DNA from: Rhizophagus clarus
Lineage: Eukaryota > Glomeromycota > Glomeromycetes > Glomerales > Glomeraceae
Direction: 5' to 3'
DNA: 64,000 nucleotides
Assembly: GCA_015698045.1 (NCBI GenBank)
Contig: BLAL01000049.1
Span: forward strand, 62,001-126,000
Both the position numbers and the translations under genes were made by a program. The notes below the pieces were generated by a model, which was given only the letters and a program-made list of their open reading frames with translations, had not been told where the DNA came from and did not search any database. Shown here piece after piece: positions 1 to 9,535 of this stretch (its first letter is position 1; each line of letters opens with the position of its first letter).

Positions 1-830
1 GTAATCAATCATAAAAAAAAATAAAATAAAATAAAAAGAAACATACTTGTAAAGAAGTCCAATTACTAAAAACGTCTGATTGGAACCTGCAAAAAAAAAT
101 GGATTCGTTAGTAAAAATATTTTCTAAAAAAAAAAGAAAAATAAAGTTCTGAAAATTCAAAATTTACATTCATTACATCCATCATTCAAGAATCGAAGAC
201 CAGAAGTTACAAAAAAAAAGATGGAAACGTTAGTAAAACGTTTCCTAAAAAAAAAGGAGAAAAAAATTTTGAAAATTTTGAAACTTACATTCATTACGCC
301 CATGGCCATCATCCAAGAATCGAAGACAGGAAGCTACAAAAAAAAAGATGGAAACGTTAGTAAAACGTTTCCTAAAAAAAAAGAAAAATAAAGTTTCAAA
401 AATTCAAAACTTACATCATTACATCCATCGTCCAAGAATCAAAGACCAGAAGCTACAAAAAAAAAGACGGAAACGTTAGTAAAATGTTTCCTAAAAAAAG
501 GAGAAAAAAATTTCAAAAATTTTGAAACATACATTAATTATGACCACGGCCATCGTCCAAGAATCGAAAACTGGAAGCTACAAAAAAAAAGATGGAAATG
601 TTAGTAAACGTTTCCTAAAAAAAAGAAAAAATAAAGTTTCAAAAATTTTGAAACTTACATTCATTACGCTTACAGCCATCATCCAAAAATCGAAGACCGG
701 AAGCTACAAAAAAAAAGATGGAAACGTTAGTAAACGTTTCCTAAAAAAAAAGAAAAAATAAAGTTTCAAAAATTTTGAAACTTACATTAATTACGCCTAT
801 CATTTAAGGAGAGAAAAAAGGGATATTGGT
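1..830 (-). repeat. Tandem satellite array, about 123-bp units
   Basis: Six or seven diverged units repeat about every 120-126 bases; the GGAAACGTTAG core recurs near 222, 348, 470, 593 and 717. Each unit has a quasi-palindrome (GGAAACGTT, short spacer, AACGTTTCC), A-runs and a more GC-rich island of about 50 bases. On the minus strand the island is bounded by a TTTGTAG acceptor-like end and a GTAAGT donor-like end. Short open frames here follow the repeat and are unlikely to be genes. Confidence 0.85.
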
Positions 831-1302
831 ATGTTTCTAAAACCATTAACAATAAAACCTATTATTAATTCACGTTTCCAAAATCTTTAAGGCTGCATTC
901 TATAAAAATGGAGAAAAGAAAGAAACATTAGAATGTTTCTTTAACACAAAACTCGCCATTTTTACAATAAAGCTAAAAAATGTTTTTTTAAATTAAATAA
1001 AAAAAAATTCGTCTTTTAAATTAAATAAAGTTAAAAAAAATTCATTTTTTATGTTAAATAAAAAAAAAAATTCATTTTTTTAGATTAAATAAAAAAAAAT
1101 ATGGCTTCTTTGGATGACGGTATTTCAGTGGTGTGTACCAACTTTTTGTTTGTTTGTTTTTTTTATTTGAAGAAATACATTCTAATAGTTGCTTTTTTTT
1201 ATTTGTAAATGAGCAGAAGGAAAAAAAATGAAAAAAATTATCAATAAATCAATAAACAAATGATGTAATTATATAGTTAGCCAATTAAAGACAATTATTT
1301 TT
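831..1302. other. AT-rich spacer, no gene seen
   Basis: Long A and T runs and TTAAATAAA repeats. I see no open frame, RNA gene or mobile element end. Confidence 0.6.
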
Positions 1303-1485
1303 GATTGAAAAATTGGCAGAGTTGTATAAAAATTGGCAGAATTATATAAAAATTGGCAGAATTATATAAAAATTGGCAGAATTATATAAAAATTGGCAGA
1401 ATTATATAAAATTGGCAGAATTATATAAAAATTGGCAGAATTACATAAAAATCAGCAGAATTACATAAAAATCGGCAAGAGCATA
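1303..1485. repeat. Minisatellite, about 20-bp unit
   Basis: About nine head-to-tail copies of an AAAATTGGCAGAATTATAT-like unit, the last copies drifting to ATCAGCAG and ATCGGCAAG. It lies just beyond the 3' end of the degenerate transposase-like gene. Confidence 0.85.
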
Positions 1486-1499
1486 TTAAAATAAAGCAA

Positions 1500-3735
1500 A
1501 TTCTGATTTTTTTTCATTCGACCTGTACCTGTCTTGGATCCTGAGCTAACTTTGGTACGTTTGGAAGGTGGATCTTGATTTGACTTAATAGATTTATCTT
1601 TTCTATTAGAATCAGACCGCTGACTACTCTTCTTTCATGTAATAAAAGATGGCACGGTATGGCGATACCAACTGAGTTTTGATCCATTAAGAATTTTAAA
1701 AATAAAATTTGAATAAATTAAAATAAATAAATACATATAATACAAACTATAAATAAAGTTTACCTGTTCAATTGATCGTGCATTGAATAAAGTTACAAGT
1801 CCCGCCTCAAAGTTAACTTGTCCACTACTTTCTGTTAAATTATCTCGTGATAATTTTACTCCATACAATCTTTCAAGAAAACTTAAAACAGTTTGTTTTC
1901 CTGAATATGTGGCTTCAATTGTACAGTGTATCCTTTCCGTAAAATTATTCATTGTCCATGGTGCTGAATTATCTGAATGATTATAAGAAATTCTTCCAGC
2001 ATCAATGAAATTTAATCTCCACTCATCACACATCCAGTTATTTTTTATTCCATTAATTATTAAATCTTTTTTGTGACTTTCAATAGATAAGGTTTGAATA
2101 AAATTACAAAAAAGGGAAAATATATCATACGAAATATCATCTGATCAATATCATCCAATAATTTTAAAAGCCATCGCAATAGGATACCTAATTAATAAAT
2201 TATACTTAATATTTTTATTATTTGTATAATTGTATTTAACTTATTAAATATTGATTTAAGTTTATTTACCTGAATTGTTGTGGAATTTGCCATTCTTTGA
2301 AATTGTTACCTAATGTTTGTATTATATGAAACCAGCATAAAATAACACAACGTGTCAAACCATCTACTCCAAGTTTTGATGGTCTGTGTTTGTCAATTAT
2401 GATATATGGGTTCCATAAATTATTTTGTGAACATGGATGAATTCGCCGAAAGCCATTTTCATCACTCAAATCTTCGTAATACCAATGATGTTCACAATTA
2501 TTGTCATTGCACAGAATGTTTTGTTTGATTGCCGAAATAGCTGTATGTATTGTTACATGGTTCTCTTTATTGCTTAAAGCTAAAAAAAAGAGAAATTCAG
2601 TAGTCAATACAATATTTTAAAAAAATATAAAATTACAATAAATTAATAGAATTATTACCAAACGCAAGTGGTGTTCTGCAACCGGCATTATTTTCAACAA
2701 CTATTGACAATACAGGTGCCCGATCTATGTTAGGGTCATATTTTCCATCCAATCCAACACATATTTTACCAAAATCTCTTCTGTTGCGTAGCCAAAATTC
2801 ATCTGATACCGTTAATTGATAATATCTTGCTGGAGAATCTTCAGGTTCATTTGGATTTGCCATCTGATAATACAACACAAACCCATTTGGCTTTAATATC
2901 TTTTTAATCATATTATGTAAGATTGTCCAGGGTCCTACATTATCTTTTAGACATCTATCATCTCGTGTGATTAATTTTCTAAGCTTACCATCAGAACATA
3001 CTTTTTGTTGATTATTAAGGGTCTCCCTAATATTTTCTTCTGATGTTCCATTTAAAGAAGCAAGCATTTTGGCTTTTATTCCGATGATCAGCATGACGTC
3101 CCTTCAAAACCATGTCTCTTGTTGATAAGTCTAGATTAATACATGTTACTTGTGGTAGTTGAGTAACTGGAAAATTATGCGGAACATGAAAGCCTTTGAT
3201 CGTTATTTTTAAAGGAGTGGAAGAGTTTAGCCATGAAAGCTGACATTCTAGAATTACTCTAACATTGCATAAATGCATATCATTAGCATTTTTTAGATTT
3301 CCTTTTATGACCTGTTTTGGCAATTTATTGAATATTCTCCTATACCATCACACACTCTCTGACAATTGTTCCCATCACCAGAACAGTATAAACATTTTTG
3401 TCCTTTATCAGTCCCAGTCGAATTTTTTTTAATAATTCCTCTCCTTCTGGAGTTAAAATTATTATATTATCTATTCTGTTCGTTGATCTTATATCTCCAT
3501 GCTTAGTTTTCCATTCTAAAAAATCGATAGCATCTGTAGTATGTTTAACTTCTATCAATCCCTCTTTAACAAGCTGTGAAGTCTTCTGGCGACTCTGGTG
3601 TTTTAAACGGCATACCTTAAGCATTGGTACACTATTAATGTACCATTCTACTGTACGACCAAAAGGTACATTAACTGTACCATCAGAGTTGTATTTAACA
3701 TGTTCTCTATAGCCATTTTCATTTATATTATCCAT
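1500..3735 (-). pseudogene. Degenerate multi-exon MULE-like transposase gene
   Basis: Reading leftward from ATG at 3735, open blocks occur at 3735-3340, 3323-3027, 3094-2633, 2607-2266, 2033-1635 and about 1630-1500. The block at 2266-2607 has an IIDKHRPSK stretch followed by CWFHIIQ, which matches the second aspartate and C-x2-H pattern of MULE-type transposases. The block at 1635-2033 has the WTMNNFTERIH stretch seen before SWIM-type tails, and the last block is a basic Ser/Lys tail. Some breaks look like introns: GTAATA to TTTTTAG between 2633 and 2608, and a GTAAAT donor just after 2266. The step near 3080-3100 is a plain frameshift, so I call it a pseudogene. The family call rests on short motifs. 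Confidence 0.5.
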
Positions 3736-3861
3736 TGTAAATCGTGTATCGTATGTAGGTTAAAAAAATACGTGTTAAATACGTGACTACAACTTTCAAA
3801 AGACAAAGAAAAATTATATCGATATAAATTTCTTTTGAAATTCCTGAATTATTGGTTGCAC

Positions 3862-4090
3862 AGGTTACACGAATCAAAAAAAGTACATTTATCGAATCAA
3901 AAAAAGTGCATGTGCCGAATCAAAAAAAGTATATTTACCGAATCAAAAAGAGTACATGTGACAAATCAAATAAAGTATATTTACCGAATCAAAAAAAGTA
4001 CATTCTTTATCTCGTGATAAACTTCTGAATCAAAAAAGGTATAGCGATAAAGTTACACAATTTGGTGAATCAAAAAAGTCCGCATTTCGA
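3862..4090. repeat. Minisatellite, GAATCAAAAAAAG unit
   Basis: About nine imperfect copies of a 22-24 base unit of the form GAATCAAAAAAAGTACATTT. A 60-residue open frame across it is an artefact of the repeat. Confidence 0.8.
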
Positions 4091-4107
4091 ATCAAAAACG
4101 ATATATT

Positions 4108-4260
4108 TGCCTCTCCGGTAGATCTCCTTGTGAAAAGGTAAGAAGATTCCATTTTCATGTGCTTTCGTGGAACTCTTGGCATCAGACGACAATACTAATT
4201 ACGCCTCATACCTCCTTAACTCTTTCCCAGCCAGATATAAAGTATGTGGGTTGTATTTAG
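4108..4260 (+). repeat. 150-bp block shared with the element interior, intron-like
   Basis: This block is about 80% identical by eye to 17271-17420. Both contain TCTCCGGTAGATCTCC and the stretch GGCATCAGACGACAATAC. It is arranged like an intron: AAAAG/GTAAGA at 4133-4143, a TACTAAT branch-point-like motif near 4192, a pyrimidine run and CCCAG near 4232. In both places it lies some 200-300 bases upstream of a small gene. It may be a conserved 5' leader with an intron or a dispersed repeat. Confidence 0.6.
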
Positions 4261-4558
4261 GAAAACGATACAAGATTTGAATAGGGGGAAATTCACAAAA
4301 AAAATGTGAAAGGAGTTTTACAATTTCAAAGTATTAATATGAAAACATTTCATATTTAATTTAACAAAATCGGAAAAAAATAAGTTAGATTGACCTTAGT
4401 ATGAACCATTTCTTTATAATGAATACAAACTTGGAAAAAAAGGGTCGATCTTAAAATTCTTGAGTTGATCATTTATTATAAATTTCACCCCATTTCCATG
4501 TACTTAAAAAAAACAAAAAACAAAATTACATAATTAAACAAAGAAAACAATCGCAATC

Positions 4559-4702
4559 ATGAAATCATTTACAAGAATCGGTTTTGCTTTGTTGGTCACT
4601 TTGTTGGCTATTGTAAAAATTGCAAGCGCTTGCGATGAGTGTAAACAACCAGGAAAAGGAGTTGTTAGTCGTGGGGAGCCAAATCAGCCAATGGTGGAAT
4701 AA
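4559..4702 (+). CDS. Small secreted peptide (47 aa), hypothetical
   Basis: A 47-codon frame starting with ATG in an AACAATCGCAATC context. It has a clear secretory signal: MKSF..R, then a hydrophobic core (FALLVTLLAIV) and an ASA/C cleavage site around residue 24. The predicted mature peptide is only about 23 residues, begins CDEC and ends in a hydrophilic tail. A poly(A)-type AATAAA lies near 4892. I do not recognise a family. The small size, N-terminal signal and paired cysteines fit a small secreted protein of a plant-associated fungus, but nothing here shows a target. Confidence 0.55.
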   Translation: MKSFTRIGFALLVTLLAIVKIASACDECKQPGKGVVSRGEPNQPMVE

Positions 4703-4990
4703 TGAAGTTTATATATTATTTTACCATTTTCTTCAAATTTTCAATATCTATGTTGCTTATTAACGTATCAATATTTTCTCCAAAATTTTATTTTTTATTT
4801 TCATTCTTCTCCCCTTAAACTCGCTAATTCATTCCACTTTTCATTGTTGTACCGGCCCCCTTATTCTTAATATTGTAAATCTATTTGCAAAATAATAAAT
4901 ATTTTACTTTGAATTTTTAAATGCATGCGTGATTTGACATCAGTACGAAACAGTATATGTTATATCTAAATAATCTAAATACTAAAAATT

Positions 4991-5156
4991 TATATTCGCT
5001 TCAGTGAACAGCTTAATAGACATACTCGATCAAATGATGAGACCCTTACCATCCGTGAAAAACTTGACCACCTTGAAGGATATTTAAGAATTCTGGCCCC
5101 GCATATTCTAAATATCCCTCCTGTATCCTGCTCTAATGATTCGTCATCTTTTACAG
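4991..5156 (+). other. Exon-like open fragment
   Basis: An uninterrupted frame of about 55 codons ends at a good donor (ACAG/GTAAAT). It is hydrophilic (for example RFSEQLNRHTRSNDET) with a helix-like REKLDHLEGYL segment. There is no ATG at its left end and no partner exon that I could find. It could be an orphan exon of a decayed gene. 5157-5943 holds no gene that I can see. Confidence 0.3.
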
Positions 5157-5943
5157 GTAAATGTTTTTAATATCTTAATGCTAGGTTTTTAACGTAACAT
5201 AAAGATTATAGCTAAATGCTTTTATTAACTTAGCATCTTCATGACTCAAGATCTAGATCTCATTTAATATAGTTAATTTGTATTGCATATTGTCTATTTT
5301 GTATTAGATTATATCATATAGGATCTCAACTTGTTATATTTCTCCCGGCTGATCTTTTCTCATGTAATAAAGATTTGGTCTCAAATAGACCTTTTATTTC
5401 GAATTTTATAAACATGTGTCCCGCTTCGGCAATTAAAAAAAAATAAACACTGCGCCAAGCAAAGCGCCTCACGTCTGAGTTATGACGTTTCTTTTTTTAG
5501 CTATACAGAATCGGATTGGCCGATCATCTCATGATTTAGCCGAAGGCGCTGTTCATAGAAACTCGCCAGCTCCTGGAACTCTCCTAGAACTATCGAGGAA
5601 CCGGGCCGTAGGCGCTTCACACAGGGAACTAGGGGAGATCTCATGTGATACGATATACAGTACATCATACCACAAACTGATTTAGCCGAAAGCGCTGTGC
5701 ATATGCATGTAAATATAAAATTAGCATAGCCGGCTAGATATGACCCTATATAAATCCCTATAATCGAATAAAAAATGAATTTGAGTTTAGCAATATGTAG
5801 TCTCACTAAATCGGCTACAAATCGATAAAGTTGCTTATAAAAATGAATATGGTTTTATTATAGTATAATATTTCTAATTCAGCTAAAATCGATAAAAGAC
5901 ATATATCAATAAAATTATTATAATCTGTCTATCAAACGCTAAT

Positions 5944-6777
5944 ATGGATTTAGATAGTAGAACCTATTCTAAGCTAATTAATGCGCACAATTCTTGTGGA
6001 GGCTCTGCAGCATATATAAGTATACTTGGTGCAGTACGCCTTTTAACAGAAAGACATGGTCACAAAACACCAGAAATGTGGTGCTCTCGTATTAGAGATC
6101 CATTTAGGAAAATTCTAAAAGAGAACCTAGCAATCCTTTCTGGGAATGGATATATTACAATGTATGGAAAGCACTATTCTTCCTGTGATACGGTATATAG
6201 TTTGCTATTAAATTACATATATTGTAGTGTGTGTGACTCCTTGGTTTTCATACCTAAAAAATATTCTACTTTAGATGATTCCTATCAAGATAGTCACTTG
6301 AAGAGTTGTATTAATGGAGATACTATTTTAAAAGAATATGCAAGAAGAAATGATATTCTTGAATCTATTGATACAATGGAATTTAAGATCTGGCAATATA
6401 AACAATACATATTACAAGAAGAGGCTAAAATTAATTGTCTCCGTCTAGAGCTTTTCTCCCAATCTAGCTCACACTCAGAAAAAGATAAAATGGCATCAGT
6501 ATCATATGATCATGATGCAAATTTTATGGCTAGCTATGAAAATTATGCCCAGTCTAAAGCAACAGTAGAAAAAAATACTATGCCAAGTGCTCCAAAATTT
6601 GAGCCAGCTTATATTTCTGTTACCTCTGGTAACCAAGAAATGGTTTCACCTAATTCTTATCAATTATCAAATTATAAAAGTGATACAGGCGAATTATTTA
6701 TCTCGTCTCAGTATGCAAAACAGCCAAAAGGCACTATGTTGAGATTGAGGGATGGGAGAGTACTCACAGTTGTCTAA
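5944..6777 (+). CDS. Element-type protein (277 aa), paralogue of 28063-28983
   Basis: Intact single-exon frame from ATG 5944. The N-terminal 110 residues match the protein at 28063 (TPEMWCSRIRDPF against TPEMWCSRVRYPF). A shared CSVCDSLVFIP motif is followed about 20 residues later by a His/Cys pair (DSHLKSC), which looks like a C-x2-C...H-x3-C zinc site. The C-terminal half differs: a charged helical stretch, then a Ser/Tyr-rich tail ending in a short beta-like LRLRDGRVLTVV. It ends 680 bp before the big element, and its 3' flank also matches the 3' flank of the internal paralogue. Function unknown; it is probably a gene of an older related element. Confidence 0.7.
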   Translation: MDLDSRTYSKLINAHNSCGGSAAYISILGAVRLLTERHGHKTPEMWCSRIRDPFRKILKENLAILSGNGYITMYGKHYSSCDTVYSLLLNYIYCSVCDSLVFIPKKYSTLDDSYQDSHLKSCINGDTILKEYARRNDILESIDTMEFKIWQYKQYILQEEAKINCLRLELFSQSSSHSEKDKMASVSYDHDANFMASYENYAQSKATVEKNTMPSAPKFEPAYISVTSGNQEMVSPNSYQLSNYKSDTGELFISSQYAKQPKGTMLRLRDGRVLTVV

Positions 6778-7450
6778 CTGGCTTAAGGCACTTCACAATA
6801 TCTTTCAACTGATCATTAAGCATTATATATCTCTCGACTATGTTGAGGCCAAACATAACTTATACTTTATTTTTTGTGAAATGAATATATAAACTGCATG
6901 TATGATTGCCTAGTAAAATTGGTCAAAAGTGCTATGTATCACCTGCCAAATTTTCCAGATCAGTGACCCAGTTACCAAATATTATCTTAATAAAATAATA
7001 TATTGTTCAGCCACAATACATGTTGGCATATTAGCATGTTTTTGATCCTCGTTAAAGTGTATATGATGTAATGAATGATACACTGCCCTAAATCAGCTGT
7101 AATTCTGTCTGTATGACTATTTGTATGATAAATTAATTAGAAATTGATCCCCAAAAAATATTTTGAATTTTTTCCCTATCTATCTGAATAACATTTATTT
7201 ATAGTTTATTTCCTCTAGAGCTACAGGCTATTTCTACTAGATTTCGACTAGAGTATATTTATATAATATTACTAGGCCTTTATTACTGAGCGGTCAAGCA
7301 AGTGAAATAAAAAAAGTTCGTATATGCATATTCTCTAACGCCTTTGCAATGTTAAGATCTACAATGCACATTCTGCATGTTTTAATCTTAAACATAAAAT
7401 TTTGGCGTAAAGTGCACCGCATATTTCTCCTATCTCTTCCTCCAATATAA
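5944..7450 (+). mobile_element. Left half of an older related element, split by the insertion
   Basis: The gene at 5944-6777 and its downstream DNA match 28063-29475 in order. Shared stretches include GATCCTCGTTAAAGT and GTTCGTATATGCATATTC. The match breaks exactly where the terminal palindrome begins and resumes on the other side of the element at 46049. This is remnant DNA of a related element, or of a locus it captured. Confidence 0.75.
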
Positions 7451-7455
7451 ATTGC
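7451..7455. repeat. Target site duplication, left copy (ATTGC)
   Basis: ATTGC directly precedes the terminal AGCCG of the left TIR, and ATTGC directly follows the terminal CGGCT of the right TIR at 46044-46048. Retroviral-type integrases make 4-6 bp duplications. A sixth base does not match. Confidence 0.7.
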
Positions 7456-7517
7456 AGCCGAAATAATATTAAATCATATAATATGTACATATTATATGAT
7501 TTAATATTATTTCGGCT
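7456..7517. repeat. Perfect 62-bp terminal palindrome, left
   Basis: Two 31-bp arms with no spacer and no mismatch, beginning AGCCGAAATAATATT. The same palindrome ends the element on the right. Such an end can fold into a hairpin on each strand. Confidence 0.95.
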
Positions 7518-7660
7518 TATCCTATAATATATGTTACTTATCAGACTATATGATTATATTTTATTCGACTTATCCTAGACTATATGATTATATTTTATTC
7601 GACTTATCCTAGATTATATGATTATATTTTATTCGACTTCACTGTGTTTGTTGCTATTCT

Positions 7661-7981
7661 GTGCTATATTTTGCGGTCTCTTTGGCTATCATTTTTTTCT
7701 GGTATGATGGTTGGCCTTTATTTATCGTCTTGAATGCAAGAGGAAGTGTGCCAATTCTTTGGTTGCTGGGGGCTTTTCATCCTGAATTTGGCTATCGAGG
7801 GATACGCGGGGAGGGTATGCTGGCTATCGAGGGATACGCGGGAGGCTATGCTGGCTGGCTTTTATTTACCATTTTGAATGCAGACGGAAGGGTGCCGATT
7901 CTTTGGTTGCCAGGCCTTTTTATCCTGAATTTGGATATCGAGGGATGCCGTGAGGGGCTATGTCCCGCTGTGTTTGCTTAA
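7661..7981 (+). CDS. Putative TIR protein (106 aa), uncertain
   Basis: Open frame in the left TIR with a counterpart at 45552-45872 in the right TIR. The DNA holds an internal duplication of about 140 bp, so the protein repeats VPILWLxGxF and FxxLNA. It is hydrophobic and glycine-rich and looks like no family I know. The frame is conserved between the two TIRs, but so is the whole DNA, so coding is not established. The following DNA to 8316 shows no better gene. Confidence 0.25.
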   Translation: MLYFAVSLAIIFFWYDGWPLFIVLNARGSVPILWLLGAFHPEFGYRGIRGEGMLAIEGYAGGYAGWLLFTILNADGRVPILWLPGLFILNLDIEGCREGLCPAVFA

Positions 7982-8316
7982 GCAAACGACGCTGAGAGCC
8001 GAAAAAAATGCCACCTCGTTGTTCTGGCTGTGGATTATTGCTGTTGGGAAGCTGGCTGTCATAGTCCTAGGGGCCGATCATGGGGGCTCTGCTGGTTGAT
8101 TGTCTATACATACATTCCGCAAAACCCCTTTCATACCCTTTTTTCGTATATGCTCTTTCGCTCCTCTGCCTGCCCGACCCCTTTCTCCCATATCGGAATG
8201 ATACGCAAAAGCAAAATTTCTCATTTCTTTCCTTAATATAATTCTACTTTTGCGTATCATCAATCATTCTGCTCCAGAAGCCTTTCTCGTATAGTTGCTA
8301 CGTTGAATATTTAAAG

Positions 8317-8562
8317 CTAGGGTAGCCGAGGACACATGTCTCTGATCGTTACCAATGGTAACGATTTTATGAAGAGGCTAGCTTCATCAATACTATCATA
8401 TGTAACTTTTCCAGGACGGGCTGTCTCAGAAACTTCAGTCACATTATTATGGCCGAAAAAAATTGCCACCTCGATGTTCTTGAACGAGAGGGCGTCGTAG
8501 GAAAAAAAATATCGAATCCATCCTGTATGTATGCTATCACCAAGAAAATTTGTTAGTGACAC
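8317..8562 (-). pseudogene. TIR open frame, truncated copy of 44899-45216
   Basis: The right TIR has a 105-codon frame (44899-45216). In the left TIR the same frame contains TGA where the right copy has the TGG of its HFWLSLR segment, so only the last 81 codons stay open after the next ATG. The protein is not recognised. The TGG/TGA difference is a single transition. Confidence 0.3.
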
Positions 8563-8674
8563 TCTTAGTGACAGTCAAAAGTGCGTTGCCGGTATATTGG
8601 CAGGATGTTGTAAGTACTTTCGAGGCCCGATCATGATTAAAGTGGGTTGGAGGCAATGTGTATGCTATTTTTTG

Positions 8675-9115
8675 AGCGTCCCTATAAAAATTCTCTGTCC
8701 CTATAAGAAAAATTCATGGGGATGCTCATAGGGACAATCTCGATATCATTTTTGCGACTTTTAGTCTGATTTATTAAGTTCTTTACTACTTGTCCCTATG
8801 TCCCTATGAGTCCCTATGAAATATAAAAGTTCTAGGAAAAAAATCGAAATTTTTCTATGATATCCCTATGGCTTATATGCGATATAGTATGGTACATATA
8901 TGACATATGTATGATACAAATAAAAAAAAGGTAAAGAGTTCGGAAATTCATAGGGACTCATAGGGACATAGGGACAAGTAGTAAGAATGGCCTTCCAGAG
9001 TTCTAGAATCGTGAAAGAAGATACTTCTAGCGTCCTTGTTAAGTTTTTTTTGCCGTCCCTATAAAATTTTCATGGGGCCAAATTTTTTCTAGGGACAACT
9101 TTCTAAGGACAACTT
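8675..9115. promoter_or_regulatory. GTCCCTAT repeat cluster with a long hairpin, left TIR
   Basis: About fifteen GTCCCTAT/ATAGGGAC words in both orientations. The two densest groups, near 8790-8830 and 8943-8985, are inverted copies of each other (CTACTTGTCCCTATGTCC and its complement) separated by about 110 bp of very AT-rich DNA. The layout resembles a replication origin or a multi-site protein binding region. Inference only. Confidence 0.55.
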
Positions 9116-9415
9116 TCTAGAGACAACTTCTTGCAATAGTTTATCAAGAGCCTGTTCTAATGCTTCTGGTGTTTGCCCATCCTGAAACATCTTATCCATC
9201 TTCTTCCGATGATAATATGCTTTTGAATAGGACTTATTTACATGCAAATTACAATATCCATATTTTGATGCTGTCGGTCTTATACACCCATCTTGTTTGC
9301 ATAGAGCTCGCTGGCGCCTTTTCCAGTGAATATGACATCCTTCTGGTCGCGTACTTCCACCTCCACAGACAATCCCTTCATCAGAGAGATACTGGCAAAT
9401 GTATTTACTTCCCAT
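9089..9415 (-). CDS. Small zinc-binding protein of the TIR (108 aa), left copy
   Basis: Starts at ATG 9415 and reads outward. It has two metal-site-like clusters: C7, C17, C27, H30 and C39, C44, C55, H58. These are followed by a basic helix (AYYHRKKMDKM) and a Leu-rich acidic tail. The same cysteine spacing (C-x9-C-x9-C-x2-H, then C-x10-C-x2-H) recurs in the 77-residue protein at 20156-20389 inside the element. An almost identical second copy is in the right TIR. It is transcribed divergently from the primase gene across a 120-bp gap. A nucleic-acid-binding regulator or end-binding factor is plausible but unproven. Confidence 0.65.
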   Translation of the reverse strand: MGSKYICQYLSDEGIVCGGGSTRPEGCHIHWKRRQRALCKQDGCIRPTASKYGYCNLHVNKSYSKAYYHRKKMDKMFQDGQTPEALEQALDKLLQEVVSRKLSLESCP

Positions 9416-9535
9416 TTGATATTATTCTCAGTTAATCTTTTGATGTCTATAATATTATTTATTTTTATTTTAAACTTTTTTGTTGGGGTATTATACCGAA
9501 AGGGTATACTAGACAACATATCTGAAATTTTTACT
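9416..9535. promoter_or_regulatory. Bidirectional promoter region in the left TIR
   Basis: A 120-bp AT-rich gap between the start codons of the zinc-binding gene (minus) and the primase gene (plus). The right TIR has the same gap between the zinc-binding gene and the polymerase gene, so one sequence should drive both replication genes. Confidence 0.55.

Noticed and set aside
1783-1980. Plus-strand open frame
   Set aside because: Antisense of the degenerate transposase-like exon at 1635-2033.
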